This document shows positions 16,718 through 25,419 of a stretch of 64,000 nt of DNA, piece after piece; positions within the stretch are counted from its first letter, which is position 1; every line of letters starts with the position of its first letter. Origin of the DNA: CAG-411 sp050875145 (lineage in GTDB: Bacteria > Bacillota > Clostridia > Lachnospirales > Lachnospiraceae); the NCBI GenBank assembly GCA_050875145.1, contig JBNMLH010000003.1, positions 1 to 64,000 of the forward strand, written 5' to 3'. The translations under genes were made by a program, and so were the position numbers. Under the pieces are notes generated by a model. That model worked only from the letters and a program-made list of their open reading frames with translations, made no database searches and was not told the DNA's origin.

Positions 16718-18319
16718 CTAACTTTCCTTTGTATCCAGCTCAAACCAAAATTCCACTCCATCATTGGTATTATGCACACCACACTCCCGATGCATAGAAT
16801 TCATAATTGCCTTCACAATAGACAGTCCAATACCGCTGCCTCCATATTCTCTTGTACGCGCCTTATCGACTTTATAGAATTTAATCCAGACTTTTTCCAA
16901 GTCATCTTCTGGAATTGGCTCTCCTGTGTTTCTTACAGCAATACGAACTACATCTTCCATTCTTGTCATTTTTATTTCTATGATTTTTTCTCCATCCACA
17001 TGATTCAGTGCATTGCTCACGTAATTTGTCACAACTTCCTGTGTCATATATTCATCTGCCCATACATATACAGGTTCCTGTTCTTCAAATATCACCGTTA
17101 CTTCTTTCTGTGCAAAGATAAGTTGATTAGAGTTTAAAACCGATTGTATGACTGCAACAATATCAAATCTTTCAAACTCTATTTGATTTTTGCCAAACTC
17201 TATTTGATTTAAGTTTAGTAACTTCTTTACCATATTATTCATTTTATTTGCTTCGTCTATAATAACTTCACAATAAAATTCCCGATCCTCAGGATTATCA
17301 TTAATATTATCCTGCAACCCTTCTGCGTATCCCTGTATTAGTGCAATCGGTGTTTTCAACTCATGCGTTACATTTGATAAAAATTCTTTTCGCATTTCAT
17401 CAATTTGTATCTTACTTTCAATATCCGACTTCAATTCATTGTTAGCAGACTTCAATTCAGAAATCGTGGTCTCCAATTTTTCTGAAAGTACATTGATGCT
17501 ATGCCCTAAGTCACCTAATTCATCTTTTCGCTGCTCTGTGTATTTAGTTTCAAAATTCAATTCCGACATCTCATGTGCAATTTTAGAGAGTTTTCGGATT
17601 GGTTTTGTAAAACTGTCACTAATTACAAACATTACAATAACTCCAATTAAAATAGCCAGTAATGCTGCATAAATCAAAAATCGACTTGATAATTTCACAC
17701 TCTCCTGTATGCTTTCATAATTCGTACGCATATAAACTGTATGCGTCTCATCCGCTATCTTGATAGAACCAACTAACTCTAAATATTCCGAATCCAAACG
17801 ATCATCATGCACTTTTACAATGGAATACAAACCACTTTTCTCTTCATATAGAGTAGTAGCATCCACCTGCTTTCCAATATCCTTTAAATCTCCATAATTT
17901 TCTCCCATCTGATTCAACACAAGCTGCTGTTCCCGCTCATTCATCCGCTGGTCCTCTGCAGATGGATATAAAAATACACCTTGATAAATCCAATGCCCCT
18001 GATAATATATACGCAACCAATCTACTACATATATACTTATATTATTATCTGCACTCCACTTCTCCAGTGCTAACTCCACTGCAGAATCTACTTTTTGAGA
18101 ATCTTCCTGCTTGTCTTCTTCCTCTGTTTCTGAGTGATTTAACTGTTCATACACTTCTGTATAAGATTGTTTCAGCGATTGACATTTGCTGTACTGATAA
18201 TAAGTAGGCAAAAACAATTCATTAGCGCCCCAGCAAAGTATAAACACTCCAAGAAGCAATGCAGAAACAGAACAACTCAACCGAAAACGAATGGACTGTT
18301 TTTTTAATTTCTTCTTCAT
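16718..18319 (-). CDS. Sensor histidine kinase
   Basis: The 533-residue protein has a TM at about 13-33, an extracytoplasmic sensor region to about 210, a second TM at about 212-234, a HAMP linker, the phosphoacceptor site SNVTHELKTPIALIQGY with His319, and an ATPase domain with an N box (YVSNALNHVDG) and GGSGIGLSIVKAIM. It pairs with the response regulator 21 bp upstream. The large sensor domain contains no motif I recognise. Confidence 0.93.
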   Translation of the reverse strand: MKKKLKKQSIRFRLSCSVSALLLGVFILCWGANELFLPTYYQYSKCQSLKQSYTEVYEQLNHSETEEEDKQEDSQKVDSAVELALEKWSADNNISIYVVDWLRIYYQGHWIYQGVFLYPSAEDQRMNEREQQLVLNQMGENYGDLKDIGKQVDATTLYEEKSGLYSIVKVHDDRLDSEYLELVGSIKIADETHTVYMRTNYESIQESVKLSSRFLIYAALLAILIGVIVMFVISDSFTKPIRKLSKIAHEMSELNFETKYTEQRKDELGDLGHSINVLSEKLETTISELKSANNELKSDIESKIQIDEMRKEFLSNVTHELKTPIALIQGYAEGLQDNINDNPEDREFYCEVIIDEANKMNNMVKKLLNLNQIEFGKNQIEFERFDIVAVIQSVLNSNQLIFAQKEVTVIFEEQEPVYVWADEYMTQEVVTNYVSNALNHVDGEKIIEIKMTRMEDVVRIAVRNTGEPIPEDDLEKVWIKFYKVDKARTREYGGSGIGLSIVKAIMNSMHRECGVHNTNDGVEFWFELDTKES

Positions 18320-18340
18320 ACTTTTCCACTCTTTTCTATT

Positions 18341-19024
18341 CTATTTTGACTTCGGTGTCTCAAATTTATATCCCATTCCCCAGATTGTTTTGATGCAATC
18401 ACCTTTATCACCCAATTTGCTTCTCAGTTTTTTTACATGGGTATCAATCGTTCTGGCATCCCCAAAGTAGTCATAATTCCATACATTATTTAAAATACGC
18501 TCTCTTGATAATGCCACCCCTTCATTTTTCACAAAGTAAGATAGCAACTCAAATTCCTTAAAACTTAACTCAATTACTTTTCCATCTACGGAAACTTCAT
18601 GTGCAGTTTTATTAATCACAATACCATCAATTTCTATATTTTCATCATCTACATTATTAGTACGTCGCAAAATTGCTTCCACACGGGCAACTAAAATCTT
18701 AGGACTAAATGGTTTTGATATGTATTCATCAATTCCTAAATCAAATCCCAAAAGTTCATCCTTTTCGTCGCTCTTTGCCGTCAACATAATAATAGGCACT
18801 TTTGAATATTGTCTTATTTCTCTACATACCTGCCATCCATCCATCTTAGGCATCATAACATCTAAAATAATCAACGAAATATCGTTTTGCTCAAAAAATT
18901 TATCAACAGCAACTTCACCATTTTCCGCTTCGATTACATCATAACCTTTTTTCTCAAGAAAGTCTTTTACAAGCTTGCGCATTCTGCTTTCATCATCCAC
19001 AACCATTATTTTTAATCGTTCCAT
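18341..19024 (-). CDS. OmpR-family response regulator
   Basis: The 227-residue protein has a receiver domain (MVVDDESRMRKLVKDFL, phosphoacceptor Asp55 in LIILDVMMPKMDGW, then LTAKSDE and KPF) and a winged-helix effector (LSFKEFELLSYFVKNEG, RTIDTHVKKLRSKLG, WGMGYKFE). I chose ATG 19024, seven bases after GGAGGG; the frame could also start two codons upstream but without spacing. It forms a two-component pair with the following kinase. Confidence 0.94.
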   Translation of the reverse strand: MERLKIMVVDDESRMRKLVKDFLEKKGYDVIEAENGEVAVDKFFEQNDISLIILDVMMPKMDGWQVCREIRQYSKVPIIMLTAKSDEKDELLGFDLGIDEYISKPFSPKILVARVEAILRRTNNVDDENIEIDGIVINKTAHEVSVDGKVIELSFKEFELLSYFVKNEGVALSRERILNNVWNYDYFGDARTIDTHVKKLRSKLGDKGDCIKTIWGMGYKFETPKSK

Positions 19025-19109
19025 AAACATCCCTCCACAATTTTCCCTATTATCTGTTAAAATGTTGTTGTTTTTATCCTAACAAAATTCTATGTATAAA
19101 TTGTGAAAT

Positions 19110-19700
19110 CTACTCACTTTCTTTTTGCTCTTTTTCCTTCTGTTTTTGTTGTTCCTTCCACTGCTGTTCTTTTTCTGTTACCGCATTTTCCCGTTCTTTT
19201 AATTCTTCTTCCCACGCTGAATATTTATCAAGCACTGCATCCTCGTCATAAGTCCGATAATTAAAGTACACCATAACCATCATCAATATAATTAAACCAC
19301 CTAAAAAACAGATAATTATTCTTTGCAATTTTCTTTTATCCTTTGAATCCTGATAAAGCACCCGATACTGTTCCGCTAATTTATTTGCTGCCTCCACATC
19401 CTCCGGAAGTTCCCTCTGCGAAACCGCCTTATCTACAGGTATTGTCTTTATATATTGTTTTTCCATTACCTCATTTTTTATTAGATACAAATAAAGTTGA
19501 TGCATAAAGTCATATCCGATAACGGTATGAAACATTTTATTTTCAGATGCCCTATTGTATATTTTTAACATCTGCTGTTTGTCTTTCATATTAGTATGTG
19601 CCTTTATATATGCAATGGATTCTGCTTCTTTTTTTGCTTTGTCATAATCTTCCCGGGTCGCAAACTCATAACCATTTACTATCCATTTTTCATCCGCCAT
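19110..19700 (-). CDS. Single-TM protein of unknown function downstream of the ExbB/ExbD-like operon
   Basis: The 196-residue protein begins MADEKWIVNGYEFATREDYD, a soluble helical N-terminal part with a TM at about 127-148 (IIICFLGGLIILMMVMVYF) and then a very charged coiled-coil tail (EEELKERENAVTEKEQQWKE). It has no signal peptide, so the N-terminus is likely cytoplasmic. The gene follows the second ExbD-like gene by about 130 bp. I do not recognise a named family; an accessory role in the channel complex is a guess from context. Confidence 0.55.
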   Translation of the reverse strand: MADEKWIVNGYEFATREDYDKAKKEAESIAYIKAHTNMKDKQQMLKIYNRASENKMFHTVIGYDFMHQLYLYLIKNEVMEKQYIKTIPVDKAVSQRELPEDVEAANKLAEQYRVLYQDSKDKRKLQRIIICFLGGLIILMMVMVYFNYRTYDEDAVLDKYSAWEEELKERENAVTEKEQQWKEQQKQKEKEQKESE

Positions 19701-19831
19701 TTAAAACACCCTCTTCCCTGAAAATTTTATTTTAAGACACCTTTACTCTTCTCTTAGCTTTTACTTCCATATTGTAAAGTAACATATCCTCTCCATTTTC
19801 CAGTCTATGCAATACTTCATTATTTTTGGGT

Positions 19832-20323
19832 TTACTGAAAATCCGATACATTATTTTCTAAATAAAATAGTGGTGTTTCTTTTTTTATGTTTTGAATCAC
19901 ATTCTGGACGATTGATACATCTCTCGCCCAGGCATTCTTCCCATCATAGTTAAAAACAATCAATACCTTCTCCTTCGGTAGATTCTTTTCTTCCAGGTAG
20001 GTAATCAATTGCTCGCGTGCTTCCTCTCTTTTATCATTGGAAAAAGTAATGCTTTCTGTTTCATCCTGATATTCTATCTCAAAGCTTCGTAGTTCTCCCA
20101 ATCCGCCTGCTAATTTTATGACCATATACTGGCAATCTTTCGAAATTATTTTTTCTAATGCTGCATTTTCATTTTGTAACGCTTTTATAGTTGCGGCACT
20201 GTTTTCTCTGTCCTTTTTTATTTCTCCATTGGTAGTCATAATAAAGCTAAACAACATAATCATCAAAATATCTACTAAAACAGATAGATTCACTATTTTT
20301 TTCATTGTCATAAATTTATCCAT
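19832..20323 (-). CDS. ExbD/TolR/MotB-like ion-channel subunit
   Basis: The 163-residue protein has one N-terminal TM (NLSVLVDILMIMLFSFIMTT) with an Asp at residue 18 in the position of the proton-binding Asp of ExbD/TolR. A short coiled coil (about 35-55) and an alpha/beta domain follow, ending AREQLITYLEEKNLPKEKV, FNYDGKNAWARDVSIVQNVI, the layout of ExbD periplasmic domains. Its ATG overlaps the stop of the ExbB-like gene (TAATG), implying translational coupling. It should form a proton channel with that protein. ExbD proteins are unusual in bacteria without an outer membrane. Confidence 0.65.
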   Translation of the reverse strand: MDKFMTMKKIVNLSVLVDILMIMLFSFIMTTNGEIKKDRENSAATIKALQNENAALEKIISKDCQYMVIKLAGGLGELRSFEIEYQDETESITFSNDKREEAREQLITYLEEKNLPKEKVLIVFNYDGKNAWARDVSIVQNVIQNIKKETPLFYLENNVSDFQ

Positions 20324-20718
20324 TATTGTTCCTCATTTTTTGTATCTTGGTGTTTACGACTCCATTCCTTGTCTTTTAATTCAAAAATTCCTCGAATAAT
20401 CAAAGCATCCAGAACCTTAAGTATAATACAGAAAAACAAGCCACATAATGTAGTATCTAATGCTGTCACAAATCCCGCCTGTAAACTGGCTGTATCATCT
20501 TTTATCTGCAAAAGACCTACTACAGTTCCCAAAGTACCAAGCAATGGCAGGATTTCCTCACATACTAAAAATATATTATAAAAATAATCCGTCATTCTAC
20601 TCTTGTGTCCTTTTTCACGAAAACAGACTGTCAAACAAGTCACAAAACCAAATACAAAACCTGCTGCTGCCACCATAATCATGATATCCATTATGTACTT
20701 TGCTAAAAAATTTACCAT
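20323..20718 (-). CDS. ExbB/TolQ/MotA-like proton-channel protein
   Basis: The 131-residue protein has three hydrophobic segments (about 8-30, 52-70, 85-108). The second, ILPLLGTLGTVVGLLQI, and the third, AGFVTALDTTLCGLFFCIIL, match the channel-forming motifs of the MotA/TolQ/ExbB family, including the small/polar Thr positions. It is short for the family but complete over the core. It lies between two ExbD-like genes and probably forms the stator or force-generating channel with them. Confidence 0.75.
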   Translation of the reverse strand: MVNFLAKYIMDIMIMVAAAGFVFGFVTCLTVCFREKGHKSRMTDYFYNIFLVCEEILPLLGTLGTVVGLLQIKDDTASLQAGFVTALDTTLCGLFFCIILKVLDALIIRGIFELKDKEWSRKHQDTKNEEQ

Positions 20719-20733
20719 TCTGTACTGTTCCTC

Positions 20734-21144
20734 CTAGTTTTTATCATCTACCGTCCATTTAATCTTTGCACTGTCCATTGCCTGTTCCACTGACGCAAGA
20801 AAATCTGCAATCGCATTTTCATCATGAATTGTTACGATAATTGTATCCAATTTATCTTCTCCGACTTCTGTTTTTAACCGATCAATCAGCGTTTCAACAG
20901 ATTCCAGTGTTTCCTCTCGAAATATAATCTCATTGTCCTGTGTCAGTTCAATATCATAGTTTTTTATTTCAGGTGTCTCTTGTGTTTTTTCTTGCTCCGA
21001 ACCTTGTTTTCCAAAAAATCCTGTTCCATTTCCTCCCCCAATACCGAAATACCATATTGCTAAAATCAACAAGATCAATATAGAAAAAATCACTGGAAAA
21101 CATCCTATACTACGTTTCTTTTTTTCTTTCTTCTCCTTCTGCAT
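20734..21144 (-). CDS. Second ExbD/TolR-fold membrane protein
   Basis: The 136-residue protein has a basic N-terminus (MQKEKKEKKKRS), one TM at about 15-35 (CFPVIFSILILLILAIWYFG) and an outer domain NYDIELTQDNEIIFREETLE, LIDRLKTEVGEDKLDTIIVT, HDENAIADFLASVEQAMDSA, IKWTV. The strand-helix order and the final 'i-x-W' strand resemble the ExbD/TolR periplasmic domain. The TM lacks the Asp of true ExbD, so it may be a regulatory partner. First gene of the operon, 15 bp before the ExbB-like gene. Confidence 0.55.
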   Translation of the reverse strand: MQKEKKEKKKRSIGCFPVIFSILILLILAIWYFGIGGGNGTGFFGKQGSEQEKTQETPEIKNYDIELTQDNEIIFREETLESVETLIDRLKTEVGEDKLDTIIVTIHDENAIADFLASVEQAMDSAKIKWTVDDKN

Positions 21145-21317
21145 AACAATAACTCCTCTCTTTTCCTTTGTATTAATTATCTCTATTATATCGCATTTTT
21201 ATTATAAGTACACTAAAAAATTGCCAATAAATTTGCTATCTTAAACGCAATCCATCTACATTACAAGCCCAAAATTCGAAGAAGTATATGTTTTCTCAAT
21301 CTCCTTCAATTCAACTA

Positions 21318-22442
21318 TCATAATACTTCTCCTTGTTTTTGCTCTTCTTTCTGTACCACACAACCAAATACAATAGCTGTGTTTAACAAATAAACCATAA
21401 AAAAGGCTATTGTAACATACCATCCTAACCGCATTAATCCAGCATAAGGTTCCAAATCAAAACGAGCCAAAATGCCTTTATTTTGAAAAATAATATATGT
21501 CCCCAATGCACCTATGCCCACATTACAAATATGTCCAAATAAGGTCATACCATATATTCTTTTCCAACTCATTCCTAACATACGAAATACTTTCAGCTCT
21601 TTCTTATATTTACAAACATACAAAAATATATGAATAGCTACACTCACAAAAGCAATTGCAATCATACAGAATAACCGAAATGTTTCCTTGATCGTTCTTT
21701 GCTTCTGTTGCTCCTTTGCATGTTTTAATACATCCTGTACAGAATAAATCTCATAATCTTTTTTTATTTCTGCTACAACCTTCTTTGATGCATTAGCCAA
21801 ATCGAGCAGACAACTCTTCCTTTGTAGAATATCCATATCACCTATACTTTGAACCAACTTTTTATCATTGGTCAACATAACACTTCTTCTATCCCAAAAC
21901 AAACCATCTAAACTATCAATATCTGTTGAAGCAAAACTAGGCTCCTTTACTGGTTCTTTCAAAATTCCTACCACGACAGCTTTCTCTTTTATATTTTCTT
22001 CCGAAATAATGAGCTCGTCTCCGACTTTATACTTTCGAGCACTTTCGCCACCCAAAATCACTTCATGCGCTGCGTTACTAAACCATCTTCCACTAGAAAG
22101 TTTATAACTTATTTTTTGTGCAACTCCTCCTAGATATACCATTCCAGGACTATCCAAACTGTCCATCCCGTCTACACTTTTTTTGCCATTTCTCTCAATA
22201 TATCCTACACACTCTTTTCCCAAAATATTTTCTAACTTTTCTATATCAACATCTAAACGTTCTTTACATGTAGCATAATAAAGCGATTTTTCTGTAACCT
22301 TAATATTTCTCAACATCTGTATATCCGCAGAAGTCAACACAAAAGATATATTGAAAATAAAAGATACTAAAATTAATTGTGCAGCTAAAAACATGGCAAC
22401 CGGCATATTTTGTACATACATTTTCATCATTATTTTTAACAT
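21318..22442 (-). CDS. FtsX/MacB-like permease without an ATPase partner
   Basis: The 374-residue protein has an N-terminal TM (about 13-38), a large extracytoplasmic MacB_PCD-like domain to about 250, then three TM segments with the FtsX signature KYKKELKVFRMLGMSWKRIY between the first and second. ABC permeases of this type normally work with a MacB/LolD-like ATPase, but none is encoded nearby. It is followed by no other gene of the pathway and preceded by a smaller permease-like gene. Confidence 0.65.
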   Translation of the reverse strand: MLKIMMKMYVQNMPVAMFLAAQLILVSFIFNISFVLTSADIQMLRNIKVTEKSLYYATCKERLDVDIEKLENILGKECVGYIERNGKKSVDGMDSLDSPGMVYLGGVAQKISYKLSSGRWFSNAAHEVILGGESARKYKVGDELIISEENIKEKAVVVGILKEPVKEPSFASTDIDSLDGLFWDRRSVMLTNDKKLVQSIGDMDILQRKSCLLDLANASKKVVAEIKKDYEIYSVQDVLKHAKEQQKQRTIKETFRLFCMIAIAFVSVAIHIFLYVCKYKKELKVFRMLGMSWKRIYGMTLFGHICNVGIGALGTYIIFQNKGILARFDLEPYAGLMRLGWYVTIAFFMVYLLNTAIVFGCVVQKEEQKQGEVL

Positions 22443-22451
22443 TTTTCTCTC

Positions 22452-22949
22452 CTATAAAAATGGTTCCGGCGCAACTGTTTTTATTTGTTTTAGCCGTATC
22501 CAATCTATTATCCCCAAAAGTATCTGCAAGTCAAAATGAATACGAAAAAAACTTTTAAACATAACTAAAACAGATATTTTTTCTCCAATCCCAACAAAAA
22601 ATGCTGCATATACAATAATTGGAATAATAGTTGCCTTCATCTGAAATTTTAATAATTCAACTTGTAATTCCTTATATAATATTAACTGATTTATTCCGAG
22701 CATTTTTAATATCCTATAATCTTTTTCTCTTTCTTTTATGCTATACAACCATAGAGATAAAAAACCTAAAAAAATGCTAAATGATAATATTCCGTACTCC
22801 TGTTTTTTTATCCAATATAATAGTAAAAAATCCACGCATCGTCTATCAGGGCTAATCACCGACAAAACAACTAACAATAAACTAATGCACAAAAAGTATA
22901 AAAGCATTCTTTCGCTTTTCCAAAATGCAGCATTTACTTTTTTTACCAA
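22452..22949 (-). CDS. Short FtsX-like permease fragment or half-permease
   Basis: From a TTG at 22949, preceded by GAGGTGG, the product is 165 residues with about four hydrophobic segments and a single FtsX-type motif KEREKDYRILKMLGINQLIL. The open frame continues upstream to 23111 but that part overlaps an IS200/IS605-like end and looks non-coding. It may be a permease that lost its N-terminal extracytoplasmic domain, or a natural half-size partner of the next gene. The start is uncertain. Confidence 0.45.
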   Translation of the reverse strand: MVKKVNAAFWKSERMLLYFLCISLLLVVLSVISPDRRCVDFLLLYWIKKQEYGILSFSIFLGFLSLWLYSIKEREKDYRILKMLGINQLILYKELQVELLKFQMKATIIPIIVYAAFFVGIGEKISVLVMFKSFFRIHFDLQILLGIIDWIRLKQIKTVAPEPFL

Positions 22950-23035
22950 AAAACCACCTCTTTTTTCAAGGATATTCGCAATCCGCATTGCTACTTGCTC
23001 ATATAAAAGTGGCACTACGTGCCTTACGAGATACA

Positions 23036-23101
23036 AGGCTTGAACCCAGCACCTCATGGGGGAGTACCCACCACCTAAAGGCAGTGGGTTTTCTTGCTCC
23101 T
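23036..23101 (-). mobile_element. IS200/IS605-like right-end remnant
   Basis: Directly after the hemL stop codon the minus strand has AGCAAGAAAA, a hairpin CCCACtgCC-ttta-GGtgGTGGG, a C-rich link and GCTGGGTTCAA. Subterminal hairpins of this kind ending in GGTTCAA are typical of the right ends of IS200/IS605 elements, where they also form the 3' part of the TnpB omega RNA. No tnpA or tnpB is present; a further hairpin GGCAC-gta-GTGCC follows at about 23011-23023. Confidence 0.4.
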
Positions 23102-24385
23102 TTATAAACAACCCTCCATATCTGCCAAAGTCTTATCAATGTCTGCCTCTGTATGCGATGCAGACAAAAAGATGGATTCAAACTGGCTTGGTCCAAAGTA
23201 ATTTCCATGCACAAGCATTTTCTTAAAGTATTCTGCAAATTTTTCTGTATCTGCTGTTTTAGCTGTCGTGTAATTTTCCACTGGTTGCTCTGTAAAATAG
23301 AGGCAAGACAAAGAACCTTCTCCCACCATGCGGTAAGGCAACCCTTTTTTCTCAAGTATGCTATTGGCTCCTATGCGAAGTCTATCCCCAAGTTTTTGCA
23401 GTTTTTGATAAATATCTGGACTCTCTTTTAAAATTGTCAACTGGGTAATTCCTGCGCACATTGCAACCGGATTTCCACTAAGTGTTCCTGCCTGATACAC
23501 ACTCCCAATTGGTGCAACCACCTGCATTACATCACGCCTTCCTCCATAAGCTCCAACTGGCATTCCACCGCCAATAATCTTTCCGAAGGTAAGTAAATCC
23601 GGCTTAATGCCAAAGTATTCACTAGCCCCACCTGATGCCAAACGAAATCCAGTAATCACCTCGTCAAAAATCAATAATGCATGATTCTTATCGCAAAGTT
23701 CCCGCAATCCTTGTAAAAATCCCTCTTTTGGAAGCACTACTCCCATATTTGCTGCAATCGGCTCTACGATTACACATGCAACCTGTTCTTTGTTCTTTTC
23801 AAATAATTCTTCCACACTAGATAAATTATTATATTCTGCGGTAAGTGTATCCTGCACACAGCCCTTTGGCACTCCACTACTATCCGGCACTCCCGTTGTT
23901 AATGCCCCGGAACCCGCTTTTACCAATAGTGCATCGGAATGTCCATGATAACATCCTGCAAACTTAATAATCTTATTTTTCCCTGTAAATCCTCTTGCTG
24001 TTCGGATTGCACTCATTACCGCTTCTGTTCCAGAATTTACCATACGCACCATTTCCAATGCAGGTACCATAGATACCATCAATTCAGCCATCTCTACTTC
24101 AAGTGCGGTTGCTGCTCCAAAACTAATTCCTTCCTCTAACTGTGTTCGAATCGCCGCAAGGACCCGTTCATCATTGTGTCCTAATATCATTGGTCCCCAG
24201 GAACCAACATAATCTGTATACTTATTTCCATCCTCGTCATAGATATACTGCCCTTTTGCACATTTTATAAATACTGGTTGTCCACCTACCGGACCAAAGG
24301 CACGAACCGGACTATTGACACCTCCCGGCATAAGTTTTTCTGCACGTTTAAATAACGCTTTTGATGTTTCTACTGTGTACTCCAT
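23102..24385 (-). CDS. hemL: Glutamate-1-semialdehyde 2,1-aminomutase
   Basis: HemL converts glutamate-1-semialdehyde into 5-aminolevulinate, using pyridoxal phosphate. The 427-residue protein has PGGVNSPVRAF, GTEAVMSAIRTARGFTGKNK, the aspartate site LLIFDEVITGFR and the PLP lysine in DLLTFGKIIGGGMPVGAYGG. Its ATG overlaps the hemB stop (TAATG). It is the last gene of the tetrapyrrole operon. Confidence 0.97.
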   Translation of the reverse strand: MEYTVETSKALFKRAEKLMPGGVNSPVRAFGPVGGQPVFIKCAKGQYIYDEDGNKYTDYVGSWGPMILGHNDERVLAAIRTQLEEGISFGAATALEVEMAELMVSMVPALEMVRMVNSGTEAVMSAIRTARGFTGKNKIIKFAGCYHGHSDALLVKAGSGALTTGVPDSSGVPKGCVQDTLTAEYNNLSSVEELFEKNKEQVACVIVEPIAANMGVVLPKEGFLQGLRELCDKNHALLIFDEVITGFRLASGGASEYFGIKPDLLTFGKIIGGGMPVGAYGGRRDVMQVVAPIGSVYQAGTLSGNPVAMCAGITQLTILKESPDIYQKLQKLGDRLRIGANSILEKKGLPYRMVGEGSLSCLYFTEQPVENYTTAKTADTEKFAEYFKKMLVHGNYFGPSQFESIFLSASHTEADIDKTLADMEGCL

Positions 24386-25368
24386 TACCCAATTCTCCCT
24401 TCTTTTATAAAGCCAGCAAGTTCTTTTGCATAATAAGTGATAAGCAAGTCTGCCCCTGCACGGTACATAGAGACTGCTGTCTCACAGACAATGGATGTTT
24501 CATCTATATATCCTGCTGCCGCTGCTGCCTTAATCATTGCATACTCTCCACTAACACTATATGTAGCAATTGGTTTCTCAAAATGGTTTCTTACTTCACG
24601 AACAACATCTAAAAATGACAATGCTGGTTTTACCATCAAAATATCAGCACCTTCCCTATCATCCAAGGCAGCCTCCCTAAGAGCTTCCCGACGATTATGG
24701 TAATCCATCTGATATCCTTTTCGGTCTCCAAACTCAGGTGCTGACCCTGCCGCATCACGAAACGGACCATAAAATGCAGAGGCATATTTTACTGCGTAAG
24801 ACATGATTGGAATATTGGTAAATGCATTGTCATCTAAAACCTTTCGAAGCGCACCAACCCTTCCATCCATCATATCCGATGGTGCCACCATATCTGCTCC
24901 TGCCTGTGCATGGGAAAGTGCTGTCTTTGCAAGCACCTCTAACGTTTTATCGTTATCCACTTCCTGTCCGTGCAAAATACCACAATGTCCATGAGAAGTA
25001 TATTCACACATGCAAACATCTGTAATCAGATATAAATTAGGATAATTTTGTTTGATGTATCGAAGCGCCTTTTGTATAATTCCTTCACAATCCCAGGCAC
25101 TACTTCCACAAGCATCTTTATGTGCTGGTATTCCAAACAACAATAAGCTTTGCACACCTGCATCACTTACTTTATCCAATTCCTCACTCAAACGATCCAT
25201 ACTATACCGATACTGCCCCGGCATGGAATCGATTTCTTCTTTTTTATTTTCCCCTTCCATAACAAACAACGGATAAATTAAAGTATCTGCTGACATTCTC
25301 GTTTCACGCATCATTCCTCTAATAACTGGATTTTTTCTTAATCTTCTTGGCCTTTCCACTAAGTTCAT
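24385..25368 (-). CDS. hemB: Delta-aminolevulinic acid dehydratase (porphobilinogen synthase)
   Basis: HemB condenses two 5-aminolevulinates to porphobilinogen. The 327-residue protein begins with RPRRLRKNPVIRGMMRET and has the metal-site region LITDVCMCEYTSHGHCGIL, the Schiff-base lysines in SYAVKYASAFYGPFRDAAGS and LMVKPALSF. The Cys-rich metal site suggests a zinc enzyme. It lies between cobA-hemD (51 bp) and hemL (overlap). Confidence 0.97.
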   Translation of the reverse strand: MNLVERPRRLRKNPVIRGMMRETRMSADTLIYPLFVMEGENKKEEIDSMPGQYRYSMDRLSEELDKVSDAGVQSLLLFGIPAHKDACGSSAWDCEGIIQKALRYIKQNYPNLYLITDVCMCEYTSHGHCGILHGQEVDNDKTLEVLAKTALSHAQAGADMVAPSDMMDGRVGALRKVLDDNAFTNIPIMSYAVKYASAFYGPFRDAAGSAPEFGDRKGYQMDYHNRREALREAALDDREGADILMVKPALSFLDVVREVRNHFEKPIATYSVSGEYAMIKAAAAAGYIDETSIVCETAVSMYRAGADLLITYYAKELAGFIKEGRIG

Positions 25369-25419
25369 ATTTCTTCCTTCTTTCTATGGTTTCTAATATA
25401 TACTTCTTACCTATTTTAT

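Noticed and set aside
19110..21144. Zorya phage-defence system
   Set aside because: The ExbB/ExbD-like pair recalls ZorA/ZorB, but there is no long ZorA tail, no ZorC and no ZorD-type helicase nearby, and the ExbD-like proteins lack an OmpA-type domain.
22950..23111. N-terminal extension of the short permease gene
   Set aside because: This part of the frame is the translated IS-like end; the first plausible ribosome binding site is at the TTG 22949.
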